64,000 nt of DNA from Halanaerobium praevalens DSM 2228 (GCF_000165465.1 NC_017455.1:1364001-1428000); one strand, 5' to 3'. Counted from the first letter of the stretch, positions 19,088 through 29,620 are shown. Numbers and translations are program-made. The notes: generated from the letters alone by a model not told the origin.

Positions 19088-19132
19088 AATCCGTCTAAGC
19101 AATCACTAATTTAAGCTGAGCTAGACGGATTT
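19088..19132. terminator. Bidirectional terminator between DivPAP gene and transketolase
   Basis: An 11-base perfect stem (AAATCCGTCTA / TAGACGGATTT) has a smaller inner pairing AGC/GCT. It lies between two convergent genes, with T-rich sequence on both exits. Confidence 0.8.
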
Positions 19133-19177
19133 TCTTATTTACTCAATCCTTGATTTTTAATTTTAAGTTGTTTTGAA

Positions 19178-21142
19178 TTATTTTAAAGCAGCTTCAATTT
19201 TTGCTACTACTTTTTCTGCTTTAAATCCTAATTCTTCCCCAACTTCAGCACCTTTACCACTTAAGCCAAAACGGTCAAGGCCAATTACTAATCCATCTCT
19301 ACCTACTAATTTATACCAGCTATTTGTCACTCCAGCTTCTATAGCAACTCTTAATTTTACTTCTGGCAATTCATTTTCAGCTATATAATTTTCTAATTTT
19401 CTTTTTTCTGGAACTGACATAACAGCAGCTTTAATGCCTTTTTCAGCTAATAATTTTGCACTTTCCTCTGCTAAATTAACTTCACTTCCACTCGCAAAGA
19501 TAATAGTATCAGCAGCCTTTGGATCACTAACAAAATAACCACCATTATTAAAGTTATTAAGTCCTTGATATTTTTCTATATGCTCTAAATTTTGTCTAGT
19601 CAAAATTAGAGCTGTTGGTTGATCTTTAGTTTCTAGAGCTTCAACCCAAGCTGCTTTAGCTTCTTCTTCATCTCCTGGGCGCATTACTTTTAAACCAGGA
19701 ATAATTCTTAAAGCTTCTACATGTTCTATTGGTTGGTGAGTTGGGCCATCTTCTCCCACAAAAATAGAATCATGAGTGAAAATATAAATTACTGGCTGTT
19801 TCATTAAAGCAGCTAACCTAATTGAAGGTCTCATGTAATCAGAAAAGACTAAGAAAGTAGAAGCAAAAGGACGTAATCCCTGGTGTAAGGAAATACCATT
19901 TGTAATAGCTCCCATTGCATGTTCTCTAACTCCAAAGCGGAAATTTCGTCCCTCATAATTACCTTTTTGAACTTCACCATATTCTCCATTATAAGTTTTG
20001 TTAGAAGGTGCTAAATCAGCAGAACCTCCTACTAAATAAGGAACTGATTCAAAAATCTTAGTTAAAGCTGCTCCAGCAGATTTTCTGGTAGCAATTGGAG
20101 TTTCTATTTCCAGATTCATAATTTCTTCTTTTAAGTTTGCAGGTAATTCTAAAGCCATTGCTTGATCCCAATCTTTTTTTAGTTCAGGATTTGCTTTAGC
20201 CCAAGCAGCAAATTCTTTTTCCCATTCTAAGCGTTGTTCTTTCATTTTTTGAGCTTGATTTTGGAAAAATTCTTTAACTTCAGTTGAAATATAAAATTTC
20301 TCATTTTCAGGTAAACCGAATTCTTTTTTCAAACCTTTAATTTCTGCTTCACCTAAAGGAGCTCCATGAGCATCACTAGTATCTTGTTTGTTGGGCGCTC
20401 CTAAAGCAATATGTGTTTTAGCCATAATTAATGTTGGTCTTTCTTTATCAGATTTTGCCTGATTAATTGCATCTCTTAATTGTTCTATATTATGACCATC
20501 AATGTTTTCTATTACTTGCCAGCCAAAAGCTTTAAACCTATCAGCTACTGATTCTGTAAAAGCTAAATTAGTATTACCTGCAATAGAGATATTATTATCA
20601 TCATAAATTGCTACTAATTTATCAAGCCCTAAATGACCTGCAAGTGAAGCTGCTTCAGAAGTGATTCCCTCCATCATACAGCCATCTCCCATAATAGTAT
20701 AGGTATAATGATCTACAATACTATGAGCTTCTGTATTGTATTTTGCAGCTAACATTTTTTCAGCTAAGCTCATACCAATTGCATTGGCAAAACCTTGACC
20801 TAAAGGTCCAGTTGTTGTTTCAACCCCTTCTGTTTCCCCAAATTCAGGGTGACCTGGAGTTTTAGAATGAAGCTGTCTAAATTCTTTTAAATCTTCCATT
20901 GACAAATCATATCCTTTTAAATGAAGAAAAGAATATAAAAAAGCTGATCCATGTCCTGCTGAAAGTACAAAACGATCTCTATCTGGCCAATCTGATTTTG
21001 ATGCATCTAAATTCATGATTTCTCCAAATAATAGAGCACCTATATCAGCACAGCCAATTGGCATTCCGGGATGTCCAGAATTAGCCTTTTCTACAATATC
21101 TGCAGATAAACCTCGTACTGTGTTTGCAACTTCTTTTAACAA
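19178..21142 (-). CDS. tkt: Transketolase
   Basis: A full-length 654-residue thiamine-diphosphate enzyme of the non-oxidative pentose phosphate pathway. Hallmarks are KANSGHPGMPIGCADIG near residue 19, the TPP-binding GDGCMMEGITSEAASLAGHLG near 151-171, and THDSIFVGEDGPTHQPIEHV near 455. The start is TTG at 21142 with GGGAGG 8 bases away. A TGGACA-17-TAAAAT promoter lies upstream. RpiA of the same pathway is encoded separately at 41924. Confidence 0.97.
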   Translation of the reverse strand: MLKEVANTVRGLSADIVEKANSGHPGMPIGCADIGALLFGEIMNLDASKSDWPDRDRFVLSAGHGSAFLYSFLHLKGYDLSMEDLKEFRQLHSKTPGHPEFGETEGVETTTGPLGQGFANAIGMSLAEKMLAAKYNTEAHSIVDHYTYTIMGDGCMMEGITSEAASLAGHLGLDKLVAIYDDNNISIAGNTNLAFTESVADRFKAFGWQVIENIDGHNIEQLRDAINQAKSDKERPTLIMAKTHIALGAPNKQDTSDAHGAPLGEAEIKGLKKEFGLPENEKFYISTEVKEFFQNQAQKMKEQRLEWEKEFAAWAKANPELKKDWDQAMALELPANLKEEIMNLEIETPIATRKSAGAALTKIFESVPYLVGGSADLAPSNKTYNGEYGEVQKGNYEGRNFRFGVREHAMGAITNGISLHQGLRPFASTFLVFSDYMRPSIRLAALMKQPVIYIFTHDSIFVGEDGPTHQPIEHVEALRIIPGLKVMRPGDEEEAKAAWVEALETKDQPTALILTRQNLEHIEKYQGLNNFNNGGYFVSDPKAADTIIFASGSEVNLAEESAKLLAEKGIKAAVMSVPEKRKLENYIAENELPEVKLRVAIEAGVTNSWYKLVGRDGLVIGLDRFGLSGKGAEVGEELGFKAEKVVAKIEAALK

Positions 21143-21184
21143 AATCGATCCCTCCCAAAATTATATAAAGTTTTCTCAATTATT

Positions 21185-21213
21185 ATTTTATATGTTTGCT
21201 ATTAAAATGTCCA
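21185..21213 (-). promoter_or_regulatory. Candidate transketolase promoter
   Basis: On the minus strand, TGGACA (21213-21208) and TAAAAT (21190-21185) are separated by 17 bases, about 40 bases upstream of the tkt start. It was identified by eye. Confidence 0.5.
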
Positions 21214-21283
21214 GCCAGAGAAGAAATAATTTAAGCTGGTAAATATAATTTAAATTAAATCAATAACTAAATTGCAATTTAGA

Positions 21284-22183
21284 CTAATTTTTAACGCCTT
21301 GCAGTTTTTTATCTTTTTGCTGCTGATGATAGTTATAAACAGAGGCTAAATAAATTCCTCCTAAAATAAAGACTCCTCCTAAAATTGTAGTTAACATCAC
21401 TTCTTCTTTTAGTAAAAGCCAGGCTAAAGTAGTAGTAATTATTGGTTCTCCTAAAACAAATAAAGAAACTACAGAAGTCGATAAAAAACGAACAGAATAA
21501 TTTAAAATTGAATGACCAACTAAAGTTGGCCCGAGAGCTAAAGCTAGAAAAATAAAATAGTTTTTAACTCCATACCCAGTAAAAGGAATTTTAAATAAAT
21601 AAGCTCCAATACCTAAAAAGACTGTTGCATAACTATATAAAATATAGAGATATGGGAAATAATCAAGTTTTTTTCTAACTCCTCTCCCGATAAATAAATA
21701 AGCTGCTGCAAAAAAGGCTGCAGAAAGGGCTAAAAAGTTACCAAATAATTTATCACCTAATTGATAAAAATCACCAATACTAATTATTACACTACCTAAA
21801 ACAGCCATTATAATTCCAATTACAGCACCTTTTTGTAAATCTTCTCGGGCAAAGAAATATTCCAAAATTATTGTAAATAAAGGTTGCAAAGCTACAAAAA
21901 TAACTGAATTAGAAATATCAGTATATTGAATTGAAGAAATCCATAAAATAAAATGAATTGCCAACAGAAAACCGACCACCACAGGTCGGTAATCTAAAAA
22001 ATACCTTATTTTGCTTCTATATTTTAACAAAAAGAATGGTGTTAAAATCAAAACAGAAAAAAGCATCCGATAAAAGGCAGTAATTAAAGGTGGGGCCTCT
22101 GCTAATTTAATTAAAATTCCTGCAAGTGATAAAAAGAAAAGGCCGATTGTTAATAAAATGTATATTTTTTTCTTAGAATCCAT
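21284..22183 (-). CDS. DMT superfamily transporter (EamA type)
   Basis: A 299-residue permease with about ten membrane segments arranged as two EamA repeats, of the drug/metabolite transporter superfamily. Visible family features are LAEAPPLITAFYRMLFSVLIL near the N-terminus and LGPTLVGHSILNYSVRFLSTSVV with VSLFVLGEPIITTTLAWLLLKEE in the second repeat. The substrate cannot be assigned. It follows the GH65 gene by 22 bases and may be cotranscribed with it. Confidence 0.88.
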   Translation of the reverse strand: MDSKKKIYILLTIGLFFLSLAGILIKLAEAPPLITAFYRMLFSVLILTPFFLLKYRSKIRYFLDYRPVVVGFLLAIHFILWISSIQYTDISNSVIFVALQPLFTIILEYFFAREDLQKGAVIGIIMAVLGSVIISIGDFYQLGDKLFGNFLALSAAFFAAAYLFIGRGVRKKLDYFPYLYILYSYATVFLGIGAYLFKIPFTGYGVKNYFIFLALALGPTLVGHSILNYSVRFLSTSVVSLFVLGEPIITTTLAWLLLKEEVMLTTILGGVFILGGIYLASVYNYHQQQKDKKLQGVKN

Positions 22184-22205
22184 TCAATATCCCCGCTTTA
22201 TTAAT

Positions 22206-24539
22206 TTAAATTTTTAATTCTTGACTTAAATTATTTTTTTCTAAAATAACAATTTGATCATAATGTTTAAATTCTATTTTTTGACCAGAAATCAACAAAT
22301 ATTTAACTTTATCTTGGCTGACAGTTACTTCTAATTGACTCCCTTTAAAATAAATTCTAAATTGATAACTATCCCATTTATCAGGTAAATGAGGGTGAAA
22401 ATATAATTTATTATTAAACATTCTCATTCCAGCAAAACCCTGAACAAGGGCCAGCCAAGTCCCCCCCATACAAGCAGTATGAACCCCTTGATAAGCATTT
22501 TCATTATAATCATCAAGATCAAGCCTTGCTGTCTGCATAAAATAATTATAAGCTTGATTTTTATAACCAATTTCTGCAGCAATTATACTATAAATTGCTG
22601 GTGAAAGAGAAGAATCATGGGTGGTTTTTGGCTCATAATAATCATAGTTTCTAATTTTTAGTTCACGACTAAACTTATTGCCGAGCTGAAGCATCAACAA
22701 AATAACATCAGCTTGTTTAATAACTTGATAACGCCAAATTATAAGAGGATGCCAATTTTTAACTAGTGGCAATTCTGCTTCTGAAATACTATCAATCTCA
22801 ATTGGATCTTTATATAAAAAAGAATCATCTTGTGGTGTTATTTCAAGTTCTTTACTATAAGGCAAATAAATATCTTCTTTTATCTCTTTCATATTTTTTA
22901 ACTCGTTTTCACTAAAATTAATACTTTTAATCAAACTCTCATATTTTTCGGGAGCTTTTGCTTTAATTAGCTGAGCCATTTTAACTGCTGTATCTAAATT
23001 AAATTTAGCCATATAATTAGTATAAGCATTGTTATTTACCCCTGGTTTATATTCATCTGGCCCACAAACTACATTAAAACAAAATTGATTATCTCGCATC
23101 GGGATATAGCTGCCTAAACTGATCCACATTCTGGCTGTTTCAATTAAAATTTCCAACCCATAATTTTCCATAAAGTCCTGATCTCTACTCACCTGATAAT
23201 ATAGATTAACCGCATAAGCAATATCTGCATTAATATGATATTGTACAGTTGAGCCCATAAAAAAACCAGAGGCTTCTTGGCCATTAATTGTCCTCCAGGG
23301 AAATAAAGCTCCATCTAATTTCATTCGATCTGCATTTTTCCTAGCTTGATCTAAAGTATTATATCTAAATAAAAGTAAATTGCGGGCTACTTCTGGTCTC
23401 TGAAAAGCATAAAATGGTAAAACATAACTTTCAGTATCCCAAAAATAATGACCCTCATAATGCTCCCCACTAATTCCTTTAGCTGCAACACTAGTCTGGC
23501 CATCTTTACCAGTCGCCTGTAAAATATGAAAGGCATTAAATCTAAAAGCCTGTTGTAAAGAATCATCACCATTAATTTTAACATCTACATCCTGCCAGTA
23601 ACCTGACATAAATTTGGTCTGTTCTGCAACTAAATTTTCAAAACCATTGATTGAGGCTCTAGCAACTGAAGCTCTAGCAGCACTTAAAGGATTTTTGGCC
23701 TTTTTTTGACAATGGTTAACACCTACAATTTTATCAATTGTATATAATTGACCTTCAGCAGCCTTGATCTCAAAAATCCAATCAACTCGATTATTAGAAG
23801 CTCTTTTTTTTATTTCAGAGCGAGCTTTTGTTTGCTCATCCATTAAGTGTTCAACTACATAAGCAATTTTAAACTTAGTAGTTTTTAGCTGATGTAAAAG
23901 ATAACCTGTCTTAGTCTCAACTTTAGTTGCCAAAACTTTTAAAGGTTTTTTCTCTCGTAAATGATGGTGATTACTAACATCTCCATTTACTGCAGAATTA
24001 ATACTAAGTTTTCCAGAAAAATTAAGTGGTTTAACCTGATATCTAATTGCACCTATATGTTCTCTACTTAAAGAAATTAAACGGGATATTTTAATCTTAA
24101 GTTTTCTACCCTGTCTATCTTCCCAAATTATTTCTCTATTTAGAATACCTTTTTTTAAATTAAGTTCTCTTTGATAGTCTAAAATTTTTCCTTTAAGTAA
24201 ATTAAACTTTTCTTCATTGATATATAAGTTAATTTCACTCCAATCTGCCAAATTGACTATTGTTTGTCCTTTTTGAGGCAAATTAGGAGCTTTTTCTCCA
24301 TAAATAATTTCTTCTGCAGCATAAACACCATTAATATAAAAGCCAGGAGTAGTAGTTTCTTCACTACCTGGATAATCTTCTTCTAAAGTTCCTCTTAATC
24401 CCATATATCCATTTCCCAAACTAAAAATAGCTTCATTTTGATGATTAGAGTCAACTAAAAATTCATTTTCTGTAATTTTCCAAGCCTGATAAAGATAATT
24501 TGCTTCTTTATTCATTTTTTTAGCGTGATAAGCTCTCAA
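22206..24539 (-). CDS. GH65 disaccharide phosphorylase (maltose/kojibiose/trehalose type)
   Basis: A 777-residue glycoside hydrolase family 65 enzyme that phosphorolyses an alpha-linked glucose disaccharide to beta-glucose 1-phosphate. The N-terminal beta-sandwich contains FSLGNGYMGLRGTLEED. The (alpha/alpha)6 barrel has SGEHYEGHYFWDTESYVLPF and CGPDEYKPGVNNNAYTNY, where the glutamate of the latter is the expected general acid. The TTG start at 24539 has GGAGG 8 bases away, and that site overlaps the stop of the preceding gene. No beta-phosphoglucomutase is adjacent. The exact linkage specificity cannot be told. Confidence 0.9.
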   Translation of the reverse strand: MRAYHAKKMNKEANYLYQAWKITENEFLVDSNHQNEAIFSLGNGYMGLRGTLEEDYPGSEETTTPGFYINGVYAAEEIIYGEKAPNLPQKGQTIVNLADWSEINLYINEEKFNLLKGKILDYQRELNLKKGILNREIIWEDRQGRKLKIKISRLISLSREHIGAIRYQVKPLNFSGKLSINSAVNGDVSNHHHLREKKPLKVLATKVETKTGYLLHQLKTTKFKIAYVVEHLMDEQTKARSEIKKRASNNRVDWIFEIKAAEGQLYTIDKIVGVNHCQKKAKNPLSAARASVARASINGFENLVAEQTKFMSGYWQDVDVKINGDDSLQQAFRFNAFHILQATGKDGQTSVAAKGISGEHYEGHYFWDTESYVLPFYAFQRPEVARNLLLFRYNTLDQARKNADRMKLDGALFPWRTINGQEASGFFMGSTVQYHINADIAYAVNLYYQVSRDQDFMENYGLEILIETARMWISLGSYIPMRDNQFCFNVVCGPDEYKPGVNNNAYTNYMAKFNLDTAVKMAQLIKAKAPEKYESLIKSINFSENELKNMKEIKEDIYLPYSKELEITPQDDSFLYKDPIEIDSISEAELPLVKNWHPLIIWRYQVIKQADVILLMLQLGNKFSRELKIRNYDYYEPKTTHDSSLSPAIYSIIAAEIGYKNQAYNYFMQTARLDLDDYNENAYQGVHTACMGGTWLALVQGFAGMRMFNNKLYFHPHLPDKWDSYQFRIYFKGSQLEVTVSQDKVKYLLISGQKIEFKHYDQIVILEKNNLSQELKI

Positions 24540-24544
24540 TTATT

Positions 24545-25372
24545 TTACCTCCCAAATTCTTGACTACTAAGTTTAAGAGAATAAATTTCTAAGTTGATTT
24601 TCTCAACCTTAATACCAGTATTATTTTCTAAGTATTCTCTTAAAACTGCTTTGAATTTATTAGCAAATTTAATTAAATTTGGACCATAGACTATTTCTAA
24701 GCTCAGATTAACAAATAAATGACTATCTATTTCTTCTACTTTTATTTTTTTAAAAGAACTAATTCCTTGATAATTATTAAGTGAATTTTCAATTAAATCT
24801 ACTAATACCCGGTTACTAATACTTAAATTTCCATAAAAACTAAATTTAGGTCGAACTATACTTTTTTCATGCCTAAAAGTCTTATTATCTTTTTTAAAAA
24901 ATAATTCTAAAGAATGGAGTAAATAACCTGAAAAATCTTTTTCAACCTCAATTGTGGGAACTGGAATTACATGTTTTCCTTCATTATTGCGAACTGAAAG
25001 AGCTTTTTCTATTTCTTGAGCAGAAGATATATCTTCTATATTTATATACTGGTCAATACCTCCCAGTTCTAAGCGCTCCTCTATTCTTTCGACCATACCA
25101 AGTGAAGTTCCTAAAATTAATATCTTATCAGCTTTAATTTTTTTGAGACAACTTTTAACTGCTTCTGTCTGTTTTTGATCATAAAAAAGTGCTCTTCTAA
25201 TTGCTGCCATTTTACTTATTTCTCTTTTAGCTGAGCTACCAGCCATAATTTTGCCGTCATAGATTAAAAGACCATCATCTATAATTAATGGAATTTGATA
25301 TTTATTAGCTAGTAAAACTGCTCGATGACTTTTACCCGTTCCACTTGCTCCAACCAGAGAAAATACTTTCAT
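24545..25372 (-). CDS. P-loop ATP-binding protein fused to an Asp23/Gls24-like domain
   Basis: A 275-residue protein in two parts. Residues 1-150 are a nucleotide-binding domain with the P-loop VGASGTGKSHRAVLLANKY, followed by a DDGLLIYDG segment. Residues 170-270 resemble the Asp23/Gls24 (DUF322) fold (YGNLSISNRVLVDLIENSL, VNLSLEIVYGPNL), associated in other Firmicutes with envelope stress or membrane-linked processes. The function is unknown. The stop codon lies within the ribosome binding site of the GH65 gene, so the two are coupled. Confidence 0.7.
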   Translation of the reverse strand: MKVFSLVGASGTGKSHRAVLLANKYQIPLIIDDGLLIYDGKIMAGSSAKREISKMAAIRRALFYDQKQTEAVKSCLKKIKADKILILGTSLGMVERIEERLELGGIDQYINIEDISSAQEIEKALSVRNNEGKHVIPVPTIEVEKDFSGYLLHSLELFFKKDNKTFRHEKSIVRPKFSFYGNLSISNRVLVDLIENSLNNYQGISSFKKIKVEEIDSHLFVNLSLEIVYGPNLIKFANKFKAVLREYLENNTGIKVEKINLEIYSLKLSSQEFGR

Positions 25373-25460
25373 AGTTTTTAAATTACCTCTTTTCTAAAAA
25401 ATATAATGCTGACCTAAATAAATTATATATTTTTTAGGCACTAATTTCAATTAAATTAAT

Positions 25461-25492
25461 ACTACCAGCTGCATTTTAAGTCAGCTGGTAGT
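25461..25492. terminator. Perfect 11-base hairpin after fabF
   Basis: ACTACCAGCTG and CAGCTGGTAGT flank a 10-base loop, 15-46 bases past the fabF end. The T-run on the minus strand is weak (ATTAATTTAA), so termination there is probable but not certain. Confidence 0.5.
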
Positions 25493-25506
25493 AAAATCTT
25501 TCTCTT

Positions 25507-26754
25507 TTATTTTTGATATTTTTTTATAACTAAACAAGCATTTTGACCACCAAAACCAAAAGAATTACTCAAAGCAGCATTTAATTTTGCTTTTCCAGCT
25601 TGAGCTGGTTGATAATCAAGATCACATTCTTCACTACCTTCTTTAAAGTTAATAGTTGGTGGAACAATATCTTCTTTAACTGCTAAAGCAGAAATAATTG
25701 CCTCAACTCCACCAGCAGCACCTAGTAAATGACCAGTCATGGATTTAGAAGAAGAAACTTTTAGTTTAAAAGCATGTTCACCAAATAAATTTTTAATTGC
25801 TGTTGATTCATATTTATCATTTAAAGGAGTTGAAGTCCCATGAGCATTAATATAATTGATTGCTTCTGGCTTCATTCCTGCTCTCTCAATTGCAGCCTGC
25901 ATTGCTCTTACTGCACCTTCTCCGGCTGGAGCTGGTGAAGTAATATGATAAGCATCACCTGAAGCACCATAGCCAACAAGTTCTGCAATAATATTAGCGC
26001 CACGCTTTTGAGCACTTTCTAATGTTTCTAAAATTAAAATTCCAGCACCTTCTCCAATTACAAAACCATCTCTATCTTTATCAAATGGTCTACTAGCTTT
26101 TTCTGGTTCCTCATTTCTAGTAGATAAAGCTTTCATATTCCCAAAGCCAGCAACGGCTGATGGAGTAATTGAAGCTTCTGTACCTCCAGCAATCATAATA
26201 TCTGCTGCTCCTCTTTTGATTGTTTCAAAAGCTTCTCCAATTGCTGTTGTTCCTGAAGCACAAGCTGTGACTGTATTCATATTTGGCCCTTTTGCTCCAG
26301 AATAAATAGCCACATTACCTGCAGCCATATTTGAAATCATCATTGGAATAAAGAAAGGACTGACTCTACGAGGACCTCGCTTATTTAATTTTCCAACCTG
26401 TTCTTCAAAAACTTCTATGCCTCCAATACCTGAACCTACAATTACTCCGGTGCGGTCTGCAATTTCATCAGTTATTTTTAAATCTGCATTCTCTAAAGCT
26501 TTCATAGCAGCTACAATACCATATTGACTGTAAAGGGCTAAACGTTTAGCTTCTTTACGATCTATGTATGCTGCTGGATTAAAATCTTTTAATTCTGCTC
26601 CAATTTGACTTGGAAAGTCTTGAGGATCAAATTTTTCGATTTTAGAAACTCCAGATTTACCTGCTTTTATATTTTCCCAGAATTCATTTAATTCTGTGCC
26701 TAAAGCATGAACAATCCCTGCACCTGTAATTACTACTCTTTTATCTTTATCCAT
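25507..26754 (-). CDS. fabF: Beta-ketoacyl-ACP synthase II
   Basis: A 415-residue condensing enzyme of type II fatty acid synthesis that elongates acyl-ACP with malonyl-ACP. The catalytic cysteine lies in [17 protein letters not shown], and the two histidines in [16 protein letters not shown] and [17 protein letters not shown]. It has full length and a normal start, and lies 54 bases downstream of fabD. fabG and acpP, which often stand between fabD and fabF, are absent here. Confidence 0.97.
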   Translation of the reverse strand: MDKDKRVVITGAGIVHALGTELNEFWENIKAGKSGVSKIEKFDPQDFPSQIGAELKDFNPAAYIDRKEAKRLALYSQYGIVAAMKALENADLKITDEIADRTGVIVGSGIGGIEVFEEQVGKLNKRGPRRVSPFFIPMMISNMAAGNVAIYSGAKGPNMNTVTACASGTTAIGEAFETIKRGAADIMIAGGTEASITPSAVAGFGNMKALSTRNEEPEKASRPFDKDRDGFVIGEGAGILILETLESAQKRGANIIAELVGYGASGDAYHITSPAPAGEGAVRAMQAAIERAGMKPEAINYINAHGTSTPLNDKYESTAIKNLFGEHAFKLKVSSSKSMTGHLLGAAGGVEAIISALAVKEDIVPPTINFKEGSEECDLDYQPAQAGKAKLNAALSNSFGFGGQNACLVIKKYQK

Positions 26755-26808
26755 TAAATTAATCTCCTCCTAAAATAATCTTTGTCAATTATTTTTAGTT
26801 TCAATTGT

Positions 26809-27738
26809 TTATTTTAATTTTTTTAAAGTTTTTTCTAAACTTTTTTGATCTTCAACATTATAAGCCTTAAGTGAGCGATCAATTCTGCGCATTAGTCCTT
26901 TTAAAACTCTACCTGGCCCTACTTCAATATAATTTTTATAGCCATCTGTTTTAAATTTTTCTATAGTCTCTAACCAGCGCACACTATTATCTAATTGTTT
27001 AATCAAAGCAGATTTAATTTCACTACTTTCTTTTACATAATCAGCTTCAACATTTGCAATCAAAGGGATTTGGGCATCTTTAAATTCTACTTCTTCAATA
27101 GCTTTTTTTAATTCTTCTTTAGCTGGTTCCATTAAAGGAGAATGAAAAGCTCCACTAACTGAAAGATTAATTACTCTTTTGGCTCCTTTTTCAGTTAACA
27201 ACGCTTGAGCTTTTTTGACTGCTGCAACTTCACCTGAAATCACAACTTGAGTCGGAGAATTATAATTAGCTACTGTAATAATCCCTTCAATTTCTCTTAA
27301 TACTTTTTCTACTTTTTTTGCCTCTAAACCAATTACAGCTGCCATTGTCCCATTATTTTCAGGATCTGCTTGGTCCATTAATTGGCCCCGAAGTCTTACT
27401 AATTTTAAACCTGCTTCAAAACTAAGCACTCCAGCTGCATAAAGAGCTGAATACTCACCTAAACTATGGCCTGCTACTGCTGCTGCCTGAAGCCCTTTTG
27501 CTTTCAGAACAGCTTTAACCATTGCACTAACAGTATAAATTGCAGGTTGGGTGTTTTTAGTATTATTTAATTTCGCCTCTGGTCCTGCAAAAATCATTTC
27601 CTTTAAATCAAAATCTAATATTTGATCTGCTTTATCTAAAATATTTTTTGCTTCTTCAAAATTTTGATATAATTCTTTTCCCATGCCAACATACTGTGAA
27701 CCCTGACCAGAAAATAAAAAAACTAAATCATTAGTCAT
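26809..27738 (-). CDS. fabD: Malonyl-CoA:ACP transacylase
   Basis: A 309-residue acyltransferase that loads malonate onto acyl carrier protein. It shows FLFSGQGSQYVGMGKELY at the start, the nucleophile serine in AVAGHSLGEYSALYAAG near residue 92, and the histidine in SGAFHSPLMEPAKEELK near 200. It lies between fabH and fabF on the same strand. Confidence 0.97.
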   Translation of the reverse strand: MTNDLVFLFSGQGSQYVGMGKELYQNFEEAKNILDKADQILDFDLKEMIFAGPEAKLNNTKNTQPAIYTVSAMVKAVLKAKGLQAAAVAGHSLGEYSALYAAGVLSFEAGLKLVRLRGQLMDQADPENNGTMAAVIGLEAKKVEKVLREIEGIITVANYNSPTQVVISGEVAAVKKAQALLTEKGAKRVINLSVSGAFHSPLMEPAKEELKKAIEEVEFKDAQIPLIANVEADYVKESSEIKSALIKQLDNSVRWLETIEKFKTDGYKNYIEVGPGRVLKGLMRRIDRSLKAYNVEDQKSLEKTLKKLK

Positions 27739-27796
27739 TATAAAGCCTCCAATTAATTATTAATTTTATATTTTCACTTAAATTTCATTTAGTATT

Positions 27797-28786
27797 TTAT
27801 TTTAAGTTATTCCATTCTAAAACTGCTGAAGCCCAAGTTAAACCAGCTCCGAAAGCAACTAAAACAATTTTATCACCTTTTTTTAACAAGCCTTTTTCTT
27901 TAGCTTCTGTTAAAGCTATGGGCACAGAGGCTGCTGAAGTATTACCGTATTCTGGTAAGTTGACATAAACTTGTTCATCTTTTAATTTTAATCGCTTAGC
28001 AGCAGCTGCTATAATTCTAGTATTTGCTTGGTGGGGAACTAATAAATCTACATCTTCTTTTTTAATACCTGCTTTTTTTAACACTTTAAGTGAAGCTTTA
28101 CCCATTGTTTTAACTGCAAATTTAAAGACTGGAGTACCTTCCATCTTAAGATAATGTTCTCGATTAGCTACTGTTTGCTCAGAAGCTGGCTTACGAGATC
28201 CTCCTGCAGTTTGATAAAGAGCATCTGCTCCTGAACCATCTGCTCCTAAATCAGTCGCTAAAATACCACCCTCATCTGTTGCTGAGAAAACTGCTGCTCC
28301 TGCTCCATCACCAAATAAGACACAAGTACTTCGATCTTCCCAATCCATGATTTTAGAAAGTACTTCAGCCCCAATTACTAAAATATTTTTATATGTTCCT
28401 GATTCTATAAAATTAGCTGCAACACTAACCCCATAAACAAAGCCTGAACACCCTGCCTCTAAGTCAAAAGCTGCTGCATTTTTTGCACCAATTTTATTTT
28501 GAATAATACATGCAGTAGCAGGAAACATCATATCTGGAGTTGCTGTCGCTACAATAATTAGCTCTAAATCTTCAGCCTTAATTTCTGCATCTTCTAAAGC
28601 TGCCTCAGCTGCTTTGATTCCCAAATCAGATGCTGCCTGATCTGCTGCAGCTATTCTTCTTTTTTCAATTCCAGTTCTTGTTTTTATCCATTCATCACTT
28701 GTATCTACCTTTTTTTCTAAGTCATGATTAGTTACTACTTTATCTGGCAGATATTTGCCCAGACCAATAATTGTTGCTCTACTCAA
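27797..28786 (-). CDS. fabH: Beta-ketoacyl-ACP synthase III
   Basis: The priming condensing enzyme of fatty acid synthesis, about 329 residues. The triad is visible: Cys in DLEAGCSGFVYG, His in LLVPHQANTRII, Asn in LPEYGNTSAASVPIAL. A GTG at 28795 overlaps the AAGGTG ribosome binding site, so TTG at 28786 with 6 bases of spacing is preferred; the protein then begins MSRATIIGLGKYLP. It is the first gene of the fab run. Confidence 0.95.
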   Translation of the reverse strand: MSRATIIGLGKYLPDKVVTNHDLEKKVDTSDEWIKTRTGIEKRRIAAADQAASDLGIKAAEAALEDAEIKAEDLELIIVATATPDMMFPATACIIQNKIGAKNAAAFDLEAGCSGFVYGVSVAANFIESGTYKNILVIGAEVLSKIMDWEDRSTCVLFGDGAGAAVFSATDEGGILATDLGADGSGADALYQTAGGSRKPASEQTVANREHYLKMEGTPVFKFAVKTMGKASLKVLKKAGIKKEDVDLLVPHQANTRIIAAAAKRLKLKDEQVYVNLPEYGNTSAASVPIALTEAKEKGLLKKGDKIVLVAFGAGLTWASAVLEWNNLK

Positions 28787-28925
28787 AATAGTCACCTTCC
28801 TTAGTTTGTCTATCTAAATTTATATCACTTTTTCGACTCTTAGTCAAGTTGATTAAAAAAAATAGCTTTATAAAATAAAACTATTTTAATTAATTATTAA
28901 ATTGATGAATTAGAGAATAGTTTAT

Positions 28926-29531
28926 TTAAAAAATACCTAATTTACATTTAACTATTTCTACATCTTGTTCCTTGACAATTTTTCCGATTTCAGAAACTGA
29001 TTTTTTTAATAATTCAGCTAGTAAATGAGCTTGGTAACAAGTCATTTTTTCTGGTTGAATTATAAAGGGCAGATTTTTAATTTTACCTGCAGAAAGTAAG
29101 GCATTAGTATTTATTTTTATATTAGCCCTATTTTTTACCATTTTAGCTGATTCTTTTTCTTTTTCATCTTTTTTTTCTAAATAAAAAAGCAAATCTGGGT
29201 TTAAAAAATTAATTATTGTATTACCTTCGATAAAAAGTCTTTCTATATCATCATCAAGAAGATTTCTAGCTAATTGATAAGCACTAGGTAATTCTGCTGC
29301 AGGGCTTTCTAATAATATAACCTTATCTGCACCATGCTCAACAACTCTAGCTGTATCAGTGCCTTCTTTATTAATTATTTTGGGATCATTAATAACTTTA
29401 TATTGTTCAAGTTCATTATTAACTGATGTTTTAATTACTGCTGTTTTAGGACAACTATCTGCTAACATTAAAGAAATCAAGGTTGTTTTACCTGCTTTAG
29501 TAGCAGAAGCACTGACTCCTATCATTTCCAT
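28926..29531 (-). CDS. Small P-loop protein, MobB/CobB-like, function unknown
   Basis: A 201-residue protein whose N-terminus, EMIGVSASATKAGKTTLISLM, resembles the Walker A of MobB- or CobB-type P-loop proteins, although the usual leading Gly of the loop is not obvious. A later stretch, ADKVILLESPAAELPSAYQLA, resembles the second strand region of such folds. There is no Cys-rich or membrane part. I cannot name a substrate. It stands alone between the valS terminator and fabH. Confidence 0.5.
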   Translation of the reverse strand: MEMIGVSASATKAGKTTLISLMLADSCPKTAVIKTSVNNELEQYKVINDPKIINKEGTDTARVVEHGADKVILLESPAAELPSAYQLARNLLDDDIERLFIEGNTIINFLNPDLLFYLEKKDEKEKESAKMVKNRANIKINTNALLSAGKIKNLPFIIQPEKMTCYQAHLLAELLKKSVSEIGKIVKEQDVEIVKCKLGIF

Positions 29532-29620
29532 ATTATTCCTCCTAGAATTTTATTTAACTAGATCAATACTTACAATAAAATATTAAGGGATAATTAGCCA
29601 AAAATCAAATTTAAATACAA

